A stretch of DNA of 64,000 nt from Bacillus sp. RO1 (GCF_012524115.1 NZ_JAAZWB010000081.1:124001-188000), one strand, 5' to 3'; shown: positions 36,856 through 45,612, counted from the first letter of the stretch. Translations and numbers: made by a program. Notes: generated by a model from the sequence alone, not told the origin.

Positions 36856-38022
36856 ATGAGGATAGCAGTAGCTGGTACAGGATATGTAGGGCTTTCTAAC
36901 GCATTGCTGTTAGCGCAACATCACGAAGTCATTGCTGTTGATATTATAAAGGAGAGAGTCGACCTCCTTAATGAACGTCAATCACCAATCGTTGATGCAG
37001 AAATAGAGCAATTCCTAAAAAGAACGGACATTCATTTTACCGCAACAACGGACGCTATAACCGCATTTAAAGAAGCAGATTTTATCATCATTGCCACACC
37101 GACAGACTATGACACAGAGAAGAACTATTTTAATACAAGCTCTGTGGAATCTGTCATTGACACCATTTTAACTGTGAATCCAGATGGGGTCATGGTGATT
37201 AAATCCACCGTACCTGTTGGGTATACTTCTAAAATCAAACAACAATATAGAACAGATAACATCCTATTCTCACCTGAATTCCTAAGAGAAGGAAAGGCTC
37301 TCTACGATAACCTTTATCCTTCAAGAATTATTGTTGGTGAAAGATCGGAACGCGCCAAGACGTTTGCAACTTTATTAAAAGATGCTGCTTGGAAAAAGGA
37401 TGTATCAATATTGCAAACAGATTCTACCGAAGCAGAAGCAATTAAACTATTTTCCAATACTTATTTAGCCCTTCGTGTCGCCTACTTCAACGAGCTTGAT
37501 ACATATGCAGAAGCAAAAGGACTCAACACCAAACAAATAATAGAGGGTGTCAGCCTCGACCCAAGAATAGGGGACTTCTACAATAACCCTTCTTTTGGTT
37601 ACGGTGGTTACTGTTTACCGAAGGACACCAAACAGCTCCGGGCAAATTACAAAAACGTACCCAACAACATCATTGAAGCCATTGTGTCCGCTAACAAAAC
37701 CCGAAAAGATTTCATCGCAGCTCAAATCCTTGAGAAAAACCCGCATACAGTCGGGATATTCAGACTTACGATGAAATCAGGGTCTGACAACTTCCGGTCA
37801 TCTTCCATTCTCGGAATAATGAGGCGATTAGCCCTACAAGGAGTAGAAATTATCATCTATGAGCCCGTATTATCAAAAGAGAGATACCAAGAATACGAAG
37901 TGATATCAGATTTACATAGTTTTAAAGAAAGAGCAGATATCATCATTACAAACAGAATGGAGCCTGCTCTCAAAGACGTGAAAGAAAAAGTTTATACACG
38001 GGACATCTTTTTGAGGGATTAG
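36856..38022 (+). CDS. ugd: UDP-glucose 6-dehydrogenase (second copy)
   Basis: The same enzyme as at 17.5 kb; 388 residues starting [15 protein letters not shown] at ATG 36856, with AAGGTGG seven bases upstream (GTG 36844 overlaps that site). The catalytic Cys lies in [14 protein letters not shown], with [10 protein letters not shown] and SPEFLREG upstream. It ends TRDIFLRD, nearly like the first copy. Here it stands alone between two acyltransferases, with more balanced base composition than the A/T-rich first copy. The two copies may therefore have different histories or conditions of use. Confidence 0.92.
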   Translation: MRIAVAGTGYVGLSNALLLAQHHEVIAVDIIKERVDLLNERQSPIVDAEIEQFLKRTDIHFTATTDAITAFKEADFIIIATPTDYDTEKNYFNTSSVESVIDTILTVNPDGVMVIKSTVPVGYTSKIKQQYRTDNILFSPEFLREGKALYDNLYPSRIIVGERSERAKTFATLLKDAAWKKDVSILQTDSTEAEAIKLFSNTYLALRVAYFNELDTYAEAKGLNTKQIIEGVSLDPRIGDFYNNPSFGYGGYCLPKDTKQLRANYKNVPNNIIEAIVSANKTRKDFIAAQILEKNPHTVGIFRLTMKSGSDNFRSSSILGIMRRLALQGVEIIIYEPVLSKERYQEYEVISDLHSFKERADIIITNRMEPALKDVKEKVYTRDIFLRD

Positions 38023-38286
38023 TGGTATGGGGGCAGGCGCGCTGCGTAAGTGTCTGATACCAACTATCTTGCAAATGCAAAAGACCTACTTTTATGGAAA
38101 TCAGACACAATAAAATCAAAAAATGGTTTTTAATTGATTATTCTTCCATTTTACTATACTATAATACTAGCATTTAATTTTTATCTTACATCATATAACT
38201 GATGTTATGGTCAGCTATCCCTCTGTGAACGATACAAGGGGTGTTTGACCATTTTTAATTGGATGGAGAGTAGAGGTATAAATGAA
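38023..38286. other. Intergenic region with a REP-like sequence and possible promoter
   Basis: GGTATGGGGGCAGGCGCGCTG lies at 38024-38044. A TTGATT (38134) with TATACT/TATAAT (38155-38165) could drive the OatA-like gene, but spacing is not ideal. Confidence 0.35.
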
Positions 38287-40290
38287 ATGGATGATTTAAG
38301 AGTTCCACAAAAGAAGTTTCGTCCGGAACTGGAAGGAGTCCGGGCTGTTGCGGCATTTCTTGTCGCTATCTATCATATTTGGCTGGGGTCCGTTTCCGGT
38401 GGAGTGGACGTTTTTTTTATTGTATCCGGATATTTGATTACCACATCCCTATTATCAAAAATGGAAAGGGAAGGCCGTATCCGAATTTTTGAATACCTGC
38501 TAGGGCTAGGGAAGCGCCTGTTTCCCATCGCTTTCTTTGTTCTATTCACGTCCACCGTGCTGTCTTTCCTGTTGTTGCCGCAAGCACAGTGGAGACAAAT
38601 TATTTCTGAAGTATTTTCCTCAGCCTTCTATTTTCAGAACTGGCGCCTTGCCACGAACGCCGTTGATTATTTGGCTCAGAACAATGAGGCTAGCCCCTTC
38701 CAGCATTTTTGGGCGCTATCCATTCAAGGGCAATTCTATGTAACCTGGCCATTGATTATTTTCCTGGCCTTTTATGTGGCCAAGAAACTATTTAAAACAC
38801 CTTTTCGCAAGACACTGCTATCAGTATTATCTGTGATTTTTTTGGCTTCCATTACCTATTCGGTCTACATAACGACTACCAACCAGCCATGGGCCTATTT
38901 TGACACTTTCGCACGCGTATGGGAGTTCAGTCTAGGCGGTATGTTAGCAATATTGATACCTTATCTAATAATTGAAAAACGACTGGCTGCTATATTGGGA
39001 TGGGTTGGATTATGCATTATCGGGTTCACGGGTATCGTGTTGCCTGTTTCTACTGTATTCCCTGGATATGCAGCATTATTGCCGACATCTGGTGTCATCT
39101 TAATCATCATTGCAGCGGAAAATGGCAGTCGTTACGGCGTAGAAAATCTACTGGGTTCCAAGCCATTTTTATATTTTGGAAGCATTTCATATGGATTTTA
39201 TTTGTGGCACTGGCCACTTCTAGTCTTCTATTATGCATATTTCCAGACAGATTCTGTACCGATTAGAGATGGGATTATCCTGATCATGGTCTCTTTCCTC
39301 CTGTCGGTACTATCCACAAAGATCCTGGAAGCTCCAATAAGGGGCTTGTCCATTAAAGAATCCAAGTGGAAGCTGGCATCTCTGTTGATCCTGATCATGC
39401 TGCCTGTGTTGGGGGCCAATACATGGTGGGGAATGTATATGGATAAGTCGGAGGCTGTATTTAAACAGAATTATGATATTCAGGATTATCCTGGCGCACG
39501 AACCATATATGAAAATGTGGATGCCACTCCAGGATTGACACCCATTACCACACCTTTGGAAGCAACAAGTCAGTTACCTTCGATGTATACAGATGACTGT
39601 TATGTCAAGATGAAGGAAAGTGGAGTGAAAATGTGTTCTTACGGGGAAACAGAGGACCCTGACTATACGATAGCACTTGTAGGAGGCTCTCACTCTGGTC
39701 ATTGGTTCCCGGCATTAGAACAGTTTGCCGAGGATTTAAAGCTCCAGATAGATGTTTATAATAAAGACGCCTGCAGATTTTCTACAGAAGATTTCAATGG
39801 ACAATTGTCCGACACTTGCATGGAATGGAATGAGCTGGTGATAGAACCATTAACAGAAAATCCACCTGATTTACTATTTACGACAGCTACCGTGGATAGT
39901 GGAGATACCATACCAAATGGATACATTGAGATGTGGGAAAAATTCGAGGGCGTGACTACAATTTTTGCACTAAGGGATAACCCGAGGATGGCAGAGAACA
40001 TTCCAGCATGCGTGGAAGTTAAAACCCCAGAAGAATGTTCTATACCAAGAGATAAAGCGCTGGCAGAGAAACCACCATGGGAAAACACTGAAAATATCCC
40101 AAACAATGTGTACTTTGCCGACCTATCGGACTACTTTTGTGATAAAAACACTTGTCACTCTGTTATTGGAAATGTCCTTGTATATCGTGACACTCATCAT
40201 ATCAGCACACTATACTCCATGACGCTTGCAGAACCGTTAAAATGGGAGATTGAAAAAGCGATAGAATACCTTGAAGAGAAAAAGGGCTGA
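38287..40290 (+). CDS. OatA-like O-acyltransferase (acyltransferase-3 plus SGNH domain)
   Basis: About 667 residues. The N-terminal half has about eleven membrane helices with the acyltransferase-3 opening RPELEGVRAVAAFLVAIYHIW. A helix at about residue 370 leads to an extracellular SGNH-type domain (about 440-660) with VGGSHSGHW and the C-terminal DTHHIS, which supplies the Asp-x-x-His pair. The usual GDSH of the first block is GGSH here. Proteins of this type O-acetylate peptidoglycan or wall polysaccharide. I prefer ATG 38287 (AGAGGT nine bases upstream); TTG 38245 and ATG 38263 are alternatives in the same frame. Confidence 0.85.
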   Translation: MDDLRVPQKKFRPELEGVRAVAAFLVAIYHIWLGSVSGGVDVFFIVSGYLITTSLLSKMEREGRIRIFEYLLGLGKRLFPIAFFVLFTSTVLSFLLLPQAQWRQIISEVFSSAFYFQNWRLATNAVDYLAQNNEASPFQHFWALSIQGQFYVTWPLIIFLAFYVAKKLFKTPFRKTLLSVLSVIFLASITYSVYITTTNQPWAYFDTFARVWEFSLGGMLAILIPYLIIEKRLAAILGWVGLCIIGFTGIVLPVSTVFPGYAALLPTSGVILIIIAAENGSRYGVENLLGSKPFLYFGSISYGFYLWHWPLLVFYYAYFQTDSVPIRDGIILIMVSFLLSVLSTKILEAPIRGLSIKESKWKLASLLILIMLPVLGANTWWGMYMDKSEAVFKQNYDIQDYPGARTIYENVDATPGLTPITTPLEATSQLPSMYTDDCYVKMKESGVKMCSYGETEDPDYTIALVGGSHSGHWFPALEQFAEDLKLQIDVYNKDACRFSTEDFNGQLSDTCMEWNELVIEPLTENPPDLLFTTATVDSGDTIPNGYIEMWEKFEGVTTIFALRDNPRMAENIPACVEVKTPEECSIPRDKALAEKPPWENTENIPNNVYFADLSDYFCDKNTCHSVIGNVLVYRDTHHISTLYSMTLAEPLKWEIEKAIEYLEEKKG

Positions 40291-40310
40291 GGGGACAGGG
40301 ACGCCGATTC
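40284..40310 (+). repeat. REP-like GGGCTGAGGGGACAGGGACG
   Basis: A member of the dispersed family, overlapping the stop codon of the OatA-like gene. Confidence 0.6.
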
Positions 40311-40334
40311 TTCTAAGCTTTAAAGCGTCGTCGT

Positions 40335-40378
40335 AAAGTATGGTGTGAGGATTTAAGGGTCTTCACACCATACTTTTT
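40335..40378. terminator. Strong terminator
   Basis: A 14-bp stem: AAAGTATGGTGTGA at 40335-40348 pairs with TCACACCATACTTT at 40363-40376, followed by TT. Confidence 0.85.
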
Positions 40379-40476
40379 GGTTTGAATATAGTGAGCGACA
40401 AATGGTTCTTTCTTCTGTACAGCTGAAAATGCTGAAATTTTAATAGAAATGCTTAATTTTTGCTGTTTGGATTTGG

Positions 40477-40684
40477 TTCGGTCATTTATCCTCCTGCTTC
40501 GGACAAAAAAGGTTCAATTAGAGTAAGGGTTCGGACAAAATGCAGCGACGTTCGGTCACCTTTCGACCGCCTTCAGCCACTCTAAAATTTGGTTCGGTCA
40601 ATTTCAGCAATACTTCGGTCAACTTTGCCAAAACTTTGGTCAACTTTCATGAATCTTCGGTCAAAATTCCGAAAACTTCGGACA
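40477..40684 (+). repeat. 21-bp phased TTCGG(T/A)CA element, copy 2
   Basis: Ten sites start at 40477, 40498, 40530, 40551, 40572, 40593, 40614, 40635, 40656 and 40677. Steps are 21, 32 and then 21 throughout. Two sites are degenerate (TTCAGCCA at 40572, TTTGGTCA at 40635) but keep register. TTTTAATAGAAATGCT upstream matches the lead-in of copy 1. Confidence 0.88.
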
Positions 40685-40799
40685 TTTGATCAAACACGGG
40701 TAGAAGTGAGGAATATGGAGGGGATAGGCACTCTAACCCGTTTTTGCTTTAATGTAAAAAAGTATGGTTTATGCTATTTTTCTTAGATAACTTTTTTCA

Positions 40800-40875
40800 A
40801 ACAAACGTTTAATTAATTTAATTTCTGAAGTTGATAAATGTGTATTTAAAATACATCGAGTAATATCGACTATTT
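40800..40875 (+). repeat. Element B, copy 2
   Basis: CAAACGTTTA begins at 40802 and TATCGACTATT at 40864, again 62 bases apart. GCATAGTATGTTG follows, shared with copy 3. Confidence 0.7.
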
Positions 40876-40966
40876 TCGCATAGTATGTTGCGATAATAGT
40901 TTGTAGAAGGTGTTGAATATTTCAAGAAATGGGTTGCAGGTCTCCGTGTCCCTGCAACCCAACACA

Positions 40967-41734
40967 TTAATTTTCAACCTGCACCTTTGGTTTCTCTTTA
41001 GAAAGAATCCACCCAAGTACCCCAATCAACACAAGCACAACCCAGAACGTAATCTTCCAAGGTGCTCCCTTAGCAAAGCCTTCCGAGAGGATCGCCAATT
41101 CAGGATGCGAAAGGGCGTATACCCCTAATTTTACCCCAACCCAACCTACCACAAAGAATGCAGCGGTCTCCAATCCAGGACGTTTTTCAAGCAAGGTGAC
41201 AAAGTATCCGGCCGCAAATCTCATGATCACCAATCCGATAATTCCACCTGCAAGGATGACGGCAAAGTGTCCGCCGTCCAAACCACCGATTGTCGGAAGG
41301 TTTGTTGTCGGTAGCATAACCGCAAGTGCAACCGCAGCAAGAATCGCATCTACAGCAAAGGCAATGTCAGCCAGCTCTACTTTGATAACAGTCATCCAGA
41401 AGCCAGAGCCTTTCTTTTCCTCCGCATGCTTTATGAGCTTAGGCTTTAATACATGCTTTTTCAAAAGATGATACACAGCAATCCCCAACAAATATAATGC
41501 CCCTACAGCCTGCACCTGCCAGATGTGGACAAGGTAGGAAATAAGGAATAAAGATCCAAATCGGAACACAAATGCCCCTGCTAAACCGTAAAATAAAGCT
41601 TTCTTTCGTTGATTTTCAGGTAAATGCCTTACCATCGTTGCAATGACAAGCGCATTATCCGCCGCAAGAATTCCTTCCAGACCAATGAGAATGAGCAACA
41701 CCCAACCGTATTCAAGCAACAATCCAATATCCAA
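40967..41734 (-). CDS. TerC-family membrane exporter (manganese exporter YkoY/YceF-like)
   Basis: 255 residues with seven or eight membrane helices. It carries the TerC signatures LEGILAADNALVIATMV and VELADIAFAVDAILAAVAL, whose acidic residues are thought to bind the metal. In B. subtilis relatives (MeeF, MeeY) export Mn2+, partly to metallate secreted enzymes. A yybP-ykoY Mn riboswitch on the same strand about 360 bp upstream supports this role. TTG 41734 is preceded by GGAGGAAG. A close paralogue lies at 54.6 kb. Confidence 0.9.
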   Translation of the reverse strand: MDIGLLLEYGWVLLILIGLEGILAADNALVIATMVRHLPENQRKKALFYGLAGAFVFRFGSLFLISYLVHIWQVQAVGALYLLGIAVYHLLKKHVLKPKLIKHAEEKKGSGFWMTVIKVELADIAFAVDAILAAVALAVMLPTTNLPTIGGLDGGHFAVILAGGIIGLVIMRFAAGYFVTLLEKRPGLETAAFFVVGWVGVKLGVYALSHPELAILSEGFAKGAPWKITFWVVLVLIGVLGWILSKEKPKVQVEN

Positions 41735-42031
41735 TTATTATCTTCCTCCGCTCCATTAATCTATTATTTATCTTTATCATGTAAAACAAGGTTCATTTAA
41801 ATGGCTGGTGATGATGGTAATGCCAATGATCTTGGTGGGGTGTGCAAGTCTAACGTTAAAATGGATATTGCATACAATTTCAACGTGACAATAAAGGTTA
41901 ACCAGATTAATAAATTTTTTTCAGAAAGGTGTTTCAATTAAGATCACTTTTCTCCTTTTTATGGGTTTTTGATTATGGTTCCTTAGCTATCGAAGTGTTG
42001 TTTAGATCGCCAATCCCTCCCTGAAAAATAC
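41735..42031 (-). other. Long leader between riboswitch terminator and TerC gene
   Basis: About 300 bases without a gene separate the riboswitch terminator from the TTG start. I see no second terminator. Confidence 0.4.
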
Positions 42032-42065
42032 AAAAAAACCTTTACCAACTAAATGGTAAAGGTTT
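42032..42065 (-). terminator. Expression-platform terminator of the Mn riboswitch
   Basis: On the minus strand AAACCTTTACCA (42065-42054) pairs with TGGTAAAGGTTT (42047-42036), then a U run. Its arms repeat the CCTTTaCC of the aptamer end, allowing switch pairing. Confidence 0.85.
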
Positions 42066-42097
42066 GGAAATACACAAATATATCCCTTTACCATGAT

Positions 42098-42192
42098 GGC
42101 AAAGGTCTCGCAAACAACGTCAACGTTGCCAGTTAAGCCGGTGATATTGCTATCACGTATTGTCGACATAACTGTCAGCTACTCCCCTTTGG
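42098..42192 (-). ncRNA. yybP-ykoY manganese riboswitch
   Basis: The minus strand has the conserved features in order: AAAGGGGAGTAGC (from 42190), the ACGTGATAGCAATATCACCGG arm region (about 42165-42139) and GCGAGACCTTTGCC ending at 42098. These match the yybP-ykoY consensus, an Mn2+-sensing aptamer. The following terminator-like hairpin and the TerC gene complete a standard ON switch for metal export. Confidence 0.92.
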
Positions 42193-42290
42193 AGTATATG
42201 GGCTCAAAGCTTGAGCGTAGCACTAACTCATGTGCTATTGAGAGTATCATATAATGTTCTGAATTATTTTGCAAGAGAAATTTTAAGAGG

Positions 42291-42333
42291 GGTGAGGGGA
42301 CAGGCACGGTGACTCGGTTCCTGTCCTCTTTCA
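42291..42333. terminator. REP-like hairpin acting as terminator
   Basis: GAGGGGACAGG pairs with CCTGTCCTCTTT across about 15 bases. It is a full two-armed member of the GGGGACAGGCACGGTGAC family and lies just past the rhodopsin stop codon. Confidence 0.65.
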
Positions 42334-42337
42334 CCAC

Positions 42338-43069
42338 TCATTGAATGGGCTGGGGTACTTTTGACGAATTCTTTCCTAACCTCTGCAAACCAAGTAAATC
42401 AATGAGGCTGAAACCAGCTTTTGAGAAGATGGGTAAAAACACAAAAAGTATGGTATCCGTTACTTGGCCAAAAAGATGAACACCAGAAGGGCCGAGAATC
42501 CAGAATGTAGGGTATCCAAACCAAAGAATGGTCAAGTATCCGGCCACAATGAGGTAGAAGCGATGTAGATTAACGCTTTGTGACAGGGCCTTTCGTCTAA
42601 GGGGCCACCAGATGATATACATGATAAACATCAAGCCTACCCAACCTAACCCATACCAAAAGTACCTTACTGGAGTGGGAGATAAGTCAGCAATCAAGCC
42701 TGTCAAAATCATAAACACATCTGCAGCGATCAGCCCACCAATTAGCACCTTATCTTTTGGCATATAATGCATTGCCGTAAAAGCTAACGCCACAAGTAAA
42801 AGCGGTGTTGTCACTAACCAGTCCAAATATCGTGCATAATAGGTTACTTTGTCTCCTATGGTGACATGCCCCTGCCCCAACGCCATGGCCGAATAAGCAG
42901 TTCCAGACCAAGCGACAATAATGAAAGCAATAAGAAATTCGGCTCTTGGCAACTTTTTTCGTTTAAACCCCATTATTGCAAAAATGACAGCAGCAATGAA
43001 CATGACAGCAACATAAAACCATAAAAGATTAACCTCAAGGGGATACATCTCAGTGTACAAACAATTCAA
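42338..43069 (-). CDS. Microbial rhodopsin, Anabaena sensory rhodopsin-like
   Basis: A seven-helix retinal protein of 243 residues. Helix C reads YYARYLDWLVTTPLLL with Arg80, the primary acceptor Asp83 and Thr87. The bacteriorhodopsin proton-donor position (Asp96) is Ala94. Helix F has WFGYPTFWILGPSG. In helix G, FLPIFSKAGFSL holds the Schiff-base Lys217 and puts Pro213 where bacteriorhodopsin has Asp212. Pro at this place and loss of the donor are traits of Anabaena sensory rhodopsin, and similar genes are known in Bacillus (B. coahuilensis). A sensory or slow-cycling role is inferred. No transducer, carotenoid or retinal-forming gene is nearby. The TTG start at 43069 is uncertain; ATG 43048 is an alternative. 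Confidence 0.9.
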   Translation of the reverse strand: MNCLYTEMYPLEVNLLWFYVAVMFIAAVIFAIMGFKRKKLPRAEFLIAFIIVAWSGTAYSAMALGQGHVTIGDKVTYYARYLDWLVTTPLLLVALAFTAMHYMPKDKVLIGGLIAADVFMILTGLIADLSPTPVRYFWYGLGWVGLMFIMYIIWWPLRRKALSQSVNLHRFYLIVAGYLTILWFGYPTFWILGPSGVHLFGQVTDTILFVFLPIFSKAGFSLIDLLGLQRLGKNSSKVPQPIQ

Positions 43070-43129
43070 CTCACTTTATCGGTATTTTATATGTGGTTAT
43101 TCTTTCCTGGAATGAGGAGTTTATTCTTT

Positions 43130-43161
43130 GGGGGCTGAGGGGGCAGGCACGCTGACCGGTC
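43130..43161 (+). repeat. REP-like GGGGCTGAGGGGGCAGGCACG
   Basis: A dispersed family member ending CGCTGACCGGTC, located upstream of the rhodopsin gene. Confidence 0.6.
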
Positions 43162-43235
43162 TTCACTTTAAAGAAGTCAAGTGAGGTTTGAGGGACATTT
43201 GGTTTCATGAAATTTTTCTTGAATAATTATTTTTA

Positions 43236-43311
43236 AACAAACGTTTGATTAATTTTGTTTTTGGTGTTGAAAAATGAGGATTGAGAGCGTATCGAGTAAT
43301 ATCGACTATTT
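43236..43311 (+). repeat. Element B, copy 3
   Basis: CAAACGTTTG begins at 43238 and TATCGACTATT at 43300, 62 bases apart. The surrounding AATAATTATTTTTAAA and GCATAGTTTAGTG match copies 1 and 2. Confidence 0.7.
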
Positions 43312-43466
43312 CCGCATAGTTTAGTGCAATAATTTTTGGGAGGATTATAGATTCGTATATAGTTCTTTTTATCTATTTTCTTACATAAAATACTAGATTT
43401 ATACAATTTTCTACCCTAAAATTGGAATTGAATTAACTTATATTCCAAATCAAACGAGGTGTCTCT

Positions 43467-44258
43467 TTGTCCAATTATCAGAAAGCTGCAGTTATTTTAT
43501 TAAGTATTATTATCGTGTTACCATTGTTGTATTTTATAATCCCTATTGTTTTGCCGTTTCTTTTTTTAGCTGGAATGGTCTATTTAAAAGCCAACTATGC
43601 AAGGATAAAAGGGGCGGTTGGGGAGCGGGCTGTGAACAAAGAGTTAGAGAAGCTGGGCCCGTTATTCACCGTGTATCATGATTTATATGTGCCAAATGAA
43701 AATGGAGGTACGTCGCAAGTCGATCATGTAGTAGCTTCGCCGACTGGCATCTTTGTTATTGAAACCAAACATTACGAAGGATGGATTTTCGGAAAGGAAA
43801 ATCAACGTAATTGGATACAGGTGATCTATAAGCGCAAAGAGAAGTTTTTAAATCCAATTTGGCAGAATTATGGGCACATTAAGGCGTTGAAGGGTTATCT
43901 CGGAGAGCAGCATAACTACCAATCTATTATTGCTTTCTCCAGCAGGTCCACGTTGAAGTTTGAAGATAATTTCAGTTCGGCAAGGGTTGTCCAAATTCCG
44001 CAGCTAAACAAGGTCATAAAGGAATCGTTAAGGCGTGATATTAGTGAGGTGGAGCTGCGAGGAATTAACAAAGCCTTGGAACAATTGGTCATCCAGGATG
44101 GGAAGCAAAAGAGAATTGTACATCAAAGGCATGTAGAAGCGATAAGAGATAAACAAGCTGGGAAAGTGGTTGTAAAACCAATTGTGAAGAAGCAGACTCT
44201 TAACGAGACGGATTTAGAAATCTGTCCAAAATGTGGTGGTAAGCTTTCAATTAAGTAG
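43467..44258 (+). CDS. NERD-domain protein, zinc ribbon truncated by an amber codon
   Basis: 263 residues with an N-terminal membrane helix (about 8-30) and a NERD nuclease-related domain (about 48-160) with GERAVNKELEKLG, DHVVASPTGIFVIETKHYEGW and the IAFSSRSTL motif. The C terminus ends inside a topoisomerase-type zinc ribbon, CPKCGGKLSIK, at TAG 44256-44258. The same frame then continues GKYGSFYGCNGYPVCRYTTKIS to TGA at 44325-44327. Those are the missing half of the ribbon. A single base change has therefore cut a complete gene. The NERD part is intact and may still work. TTG 43467 has GAGGTG upstream. Confidence 0.8.
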   Translation: MSNYQKAAVILLSIIIVLPLLYFIIPIVLPFLFLAGMVYLKANYARIKGAVGERAVNKELEKLGPLFTVYHDLYVPNENGGTSQVDHVVASPTGIFVIETKHYEGWIFGKENQRNWIQVIYKRKEKFLNPIWQNYGHIKALKGYLGEQHNYQSIIAFSSRSTLKFEDNFSSARVVQIPQLNKVIKESLRRDISEVELRGINKALEQLVIQDGKQKRIVHQRHVEAIRDKQAGKVVVKPIVKKQTLNETDLEICPKCGGKLSIK

Positions 44259-44451
44259 GGTAAATATGGATCTTTTTATGGGTGTAATGGATATCCAGTA
44301 TGTAGATATACTACTAAGATTTCTTGAGGGAAACGGACTGAGAGATTGGGTGTGCCGACCCGTAACAAAGATTTGCTCGCTATAGTGGGTTTTGATAGAA
44401 ATACATGTATTTTTAGTTGAAAATGACTCAGTTTTGGTCGGTGATTTCTGG

Positions 44452-44660
44452 TTCGGACATTTATCCCCTTTCTTCGGACAAAAAAGTGGAAAAAGACTAG
44501 GGGTTCGGTCAAATTAAAGAGACATTCGGTCAACTTTCAACCACCTTTGGACACTTCAAAATTTCGTTCGGTCAATTTCGGACAAACTTCGGCCAACTTT
44601 GCCAAAACTTCGGTCAACTTCGGACAAACTTCGGTCAAAAAACCAAAAACTTCGGACATT
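44452..44660 (+). repeat. 21-bp phased TTCGG(T/A)CA element, copy 3
   Basis: Ten sites start at 44452, 44473, 44504, 44525, 44546, 44567, 44588, 44609, 44630 and 44651. Steps are 21, 31 and then 21 throughout. One additional TTCGG at 44619 is out of register. CTATAGTGGGTTTTGATAGAAA upstream (44381-44402) matches the lead-in of copy 1. Confidence 0.88.
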
Positions 44661-44670
44661 TAACTAAACA

Positions 44671-44722
44671 CGGGCTGAGGGGACAGGCACGCCGCCCCTC
44701 AGTGGGTCGCGTTGCCAGCCCC
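44671..44722. repeat. Two-armed REP-like sequence after phased array 3
   Basis: GGGCTGAGGGGACAGGCACG is followed by a facing GTGGGTCGCGTTGCCAGCCCC arm. It reaches the end of the TetR gene and may serve as its terminator. Confidence 0.6.
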
Positions 44723-45561
44723 TAAAACCCAAACCACCGATCCAACACCAACGCCAACCATTTCCCCTCAGGATGAACGCGGACATTCTCAATCAAGCCT
44801 TTTCTGACTGCAAGCGGCAGCGAAGGTTCTATTATATCCTCCCTCAGCATCTGCACCGATTCTTTAACCACACGATTTTCGGTCTCCCCTGCATGCCTAT
44901 CCATCAGGGCAAGCACTTCTTCCTTAGATTCAGAATCCCCAATTTTATCAGCATTCTTCAGATAAAACTCCAGATCCTCTGTAATGAATGGAATATTAGA
45001 ATGCTTCGCGAGGCTATCTGTTTTCTCAACAAGAGACTGACAAAGTAAGTTCATATCCAAATCAACCTCGTAAAACAGGAATAGTTCTGAATATATCCGG
45101 ATAAATCCCTTGATGCAGTAAACAATGTCATATTTGGTTGCTCGGACCTGGTCGCCATATATATTTTCCACCATTGCCAATATGCTTTGAGACGTTTTTA
45201 TGTCATAGGCTCTAGATTTCATCAGCAATTCCTGATTCAAAGAATGTGGCATTTCTTTTATTAGCACTCTTGCGAAGTCGGCGTGTTGTGCAAAATAGTG
45301 AAACATCAGTTTGTAAAACTTAAAAAGTAAATTCTTATCGTTTGCACTACCTGTGACTAAGTGGTCAGTCTCTGTTGTGACCATCTTGAAAAAGTAGTCG
45401 AGCATCTCCATGATCAACTCATCTTTTGATTTAAAAGATAGGTAGAAGGACCCTTTGGATATACCGCATTGCTCTGTTATTTGTTGGATGGAAGTAGCTT
45501 CAAAGCCTTGTTTGGCGAACAGTTCTGTCGCTTTTTCCATAATTAGTTGTTTTTTAGACAT
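44722..45561 (-). CDS. TetR/AcrR-family repressor
   Basis: 279 residues starting MSKKQLIMEKATELFAKQG at ATG 45561, with TAGGAG at the correct distance. The N-terminal helix-turn-helix (about 5-50) includes SIQQITEQCGISKGSFYLSF, typical of TetR proteins. The ligand domain is longer than the usual 190 residues, with an additional C-terminal extension (about 200-279). It is divergent from the RND pump gene, with a palindrome within the pump promoter, so it most likely represses the pump until a toxic ligand is bound. Confidence 0.9.
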   Translation of the reverse strand: MSKKQLIMEKATELFAKQGFEATSIQQITEQCGISKGSFYLSFKSKDELIMEMLDYFFKMVTTETDHLVTGSANDKNLLFKFYKLMFHYFAQHADFARVLIKEMPHSLNQELLMKSRAYDIKTSQSILAMVENIYGDQVRATKYDIVYCIKGFIRIYSELFLFYEVDLDMNLLCQSLVEKTDSLAKHSNIPFITEDLEFYLKNADKIGDSESKEEVLALMDRHAGETENRVVKESVQMLREDIIEPSLPLAVRKGLIENVRVHPEGKWLALVLDRWFGF

Positions 45562-45583
45562 GTATTTTCTCCTATACATTTCG

Positions 45584-45612
45584 TTGACATATGACCGTAT
45601 AGTCATTATTAT
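45584..45612 (+). promoter_or_regulatory. Pump promoter with operator in the spacer
   Basis: TTGACA at 45584-45589 and TATTAT at 45607-45612 are 17 bp apart. The palindrome ATGACCGTATAGTCAT (45591-45606) fills the spacer exactly, a classical repressor site for the adjacent TetR protein. Confidence 0.75.
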
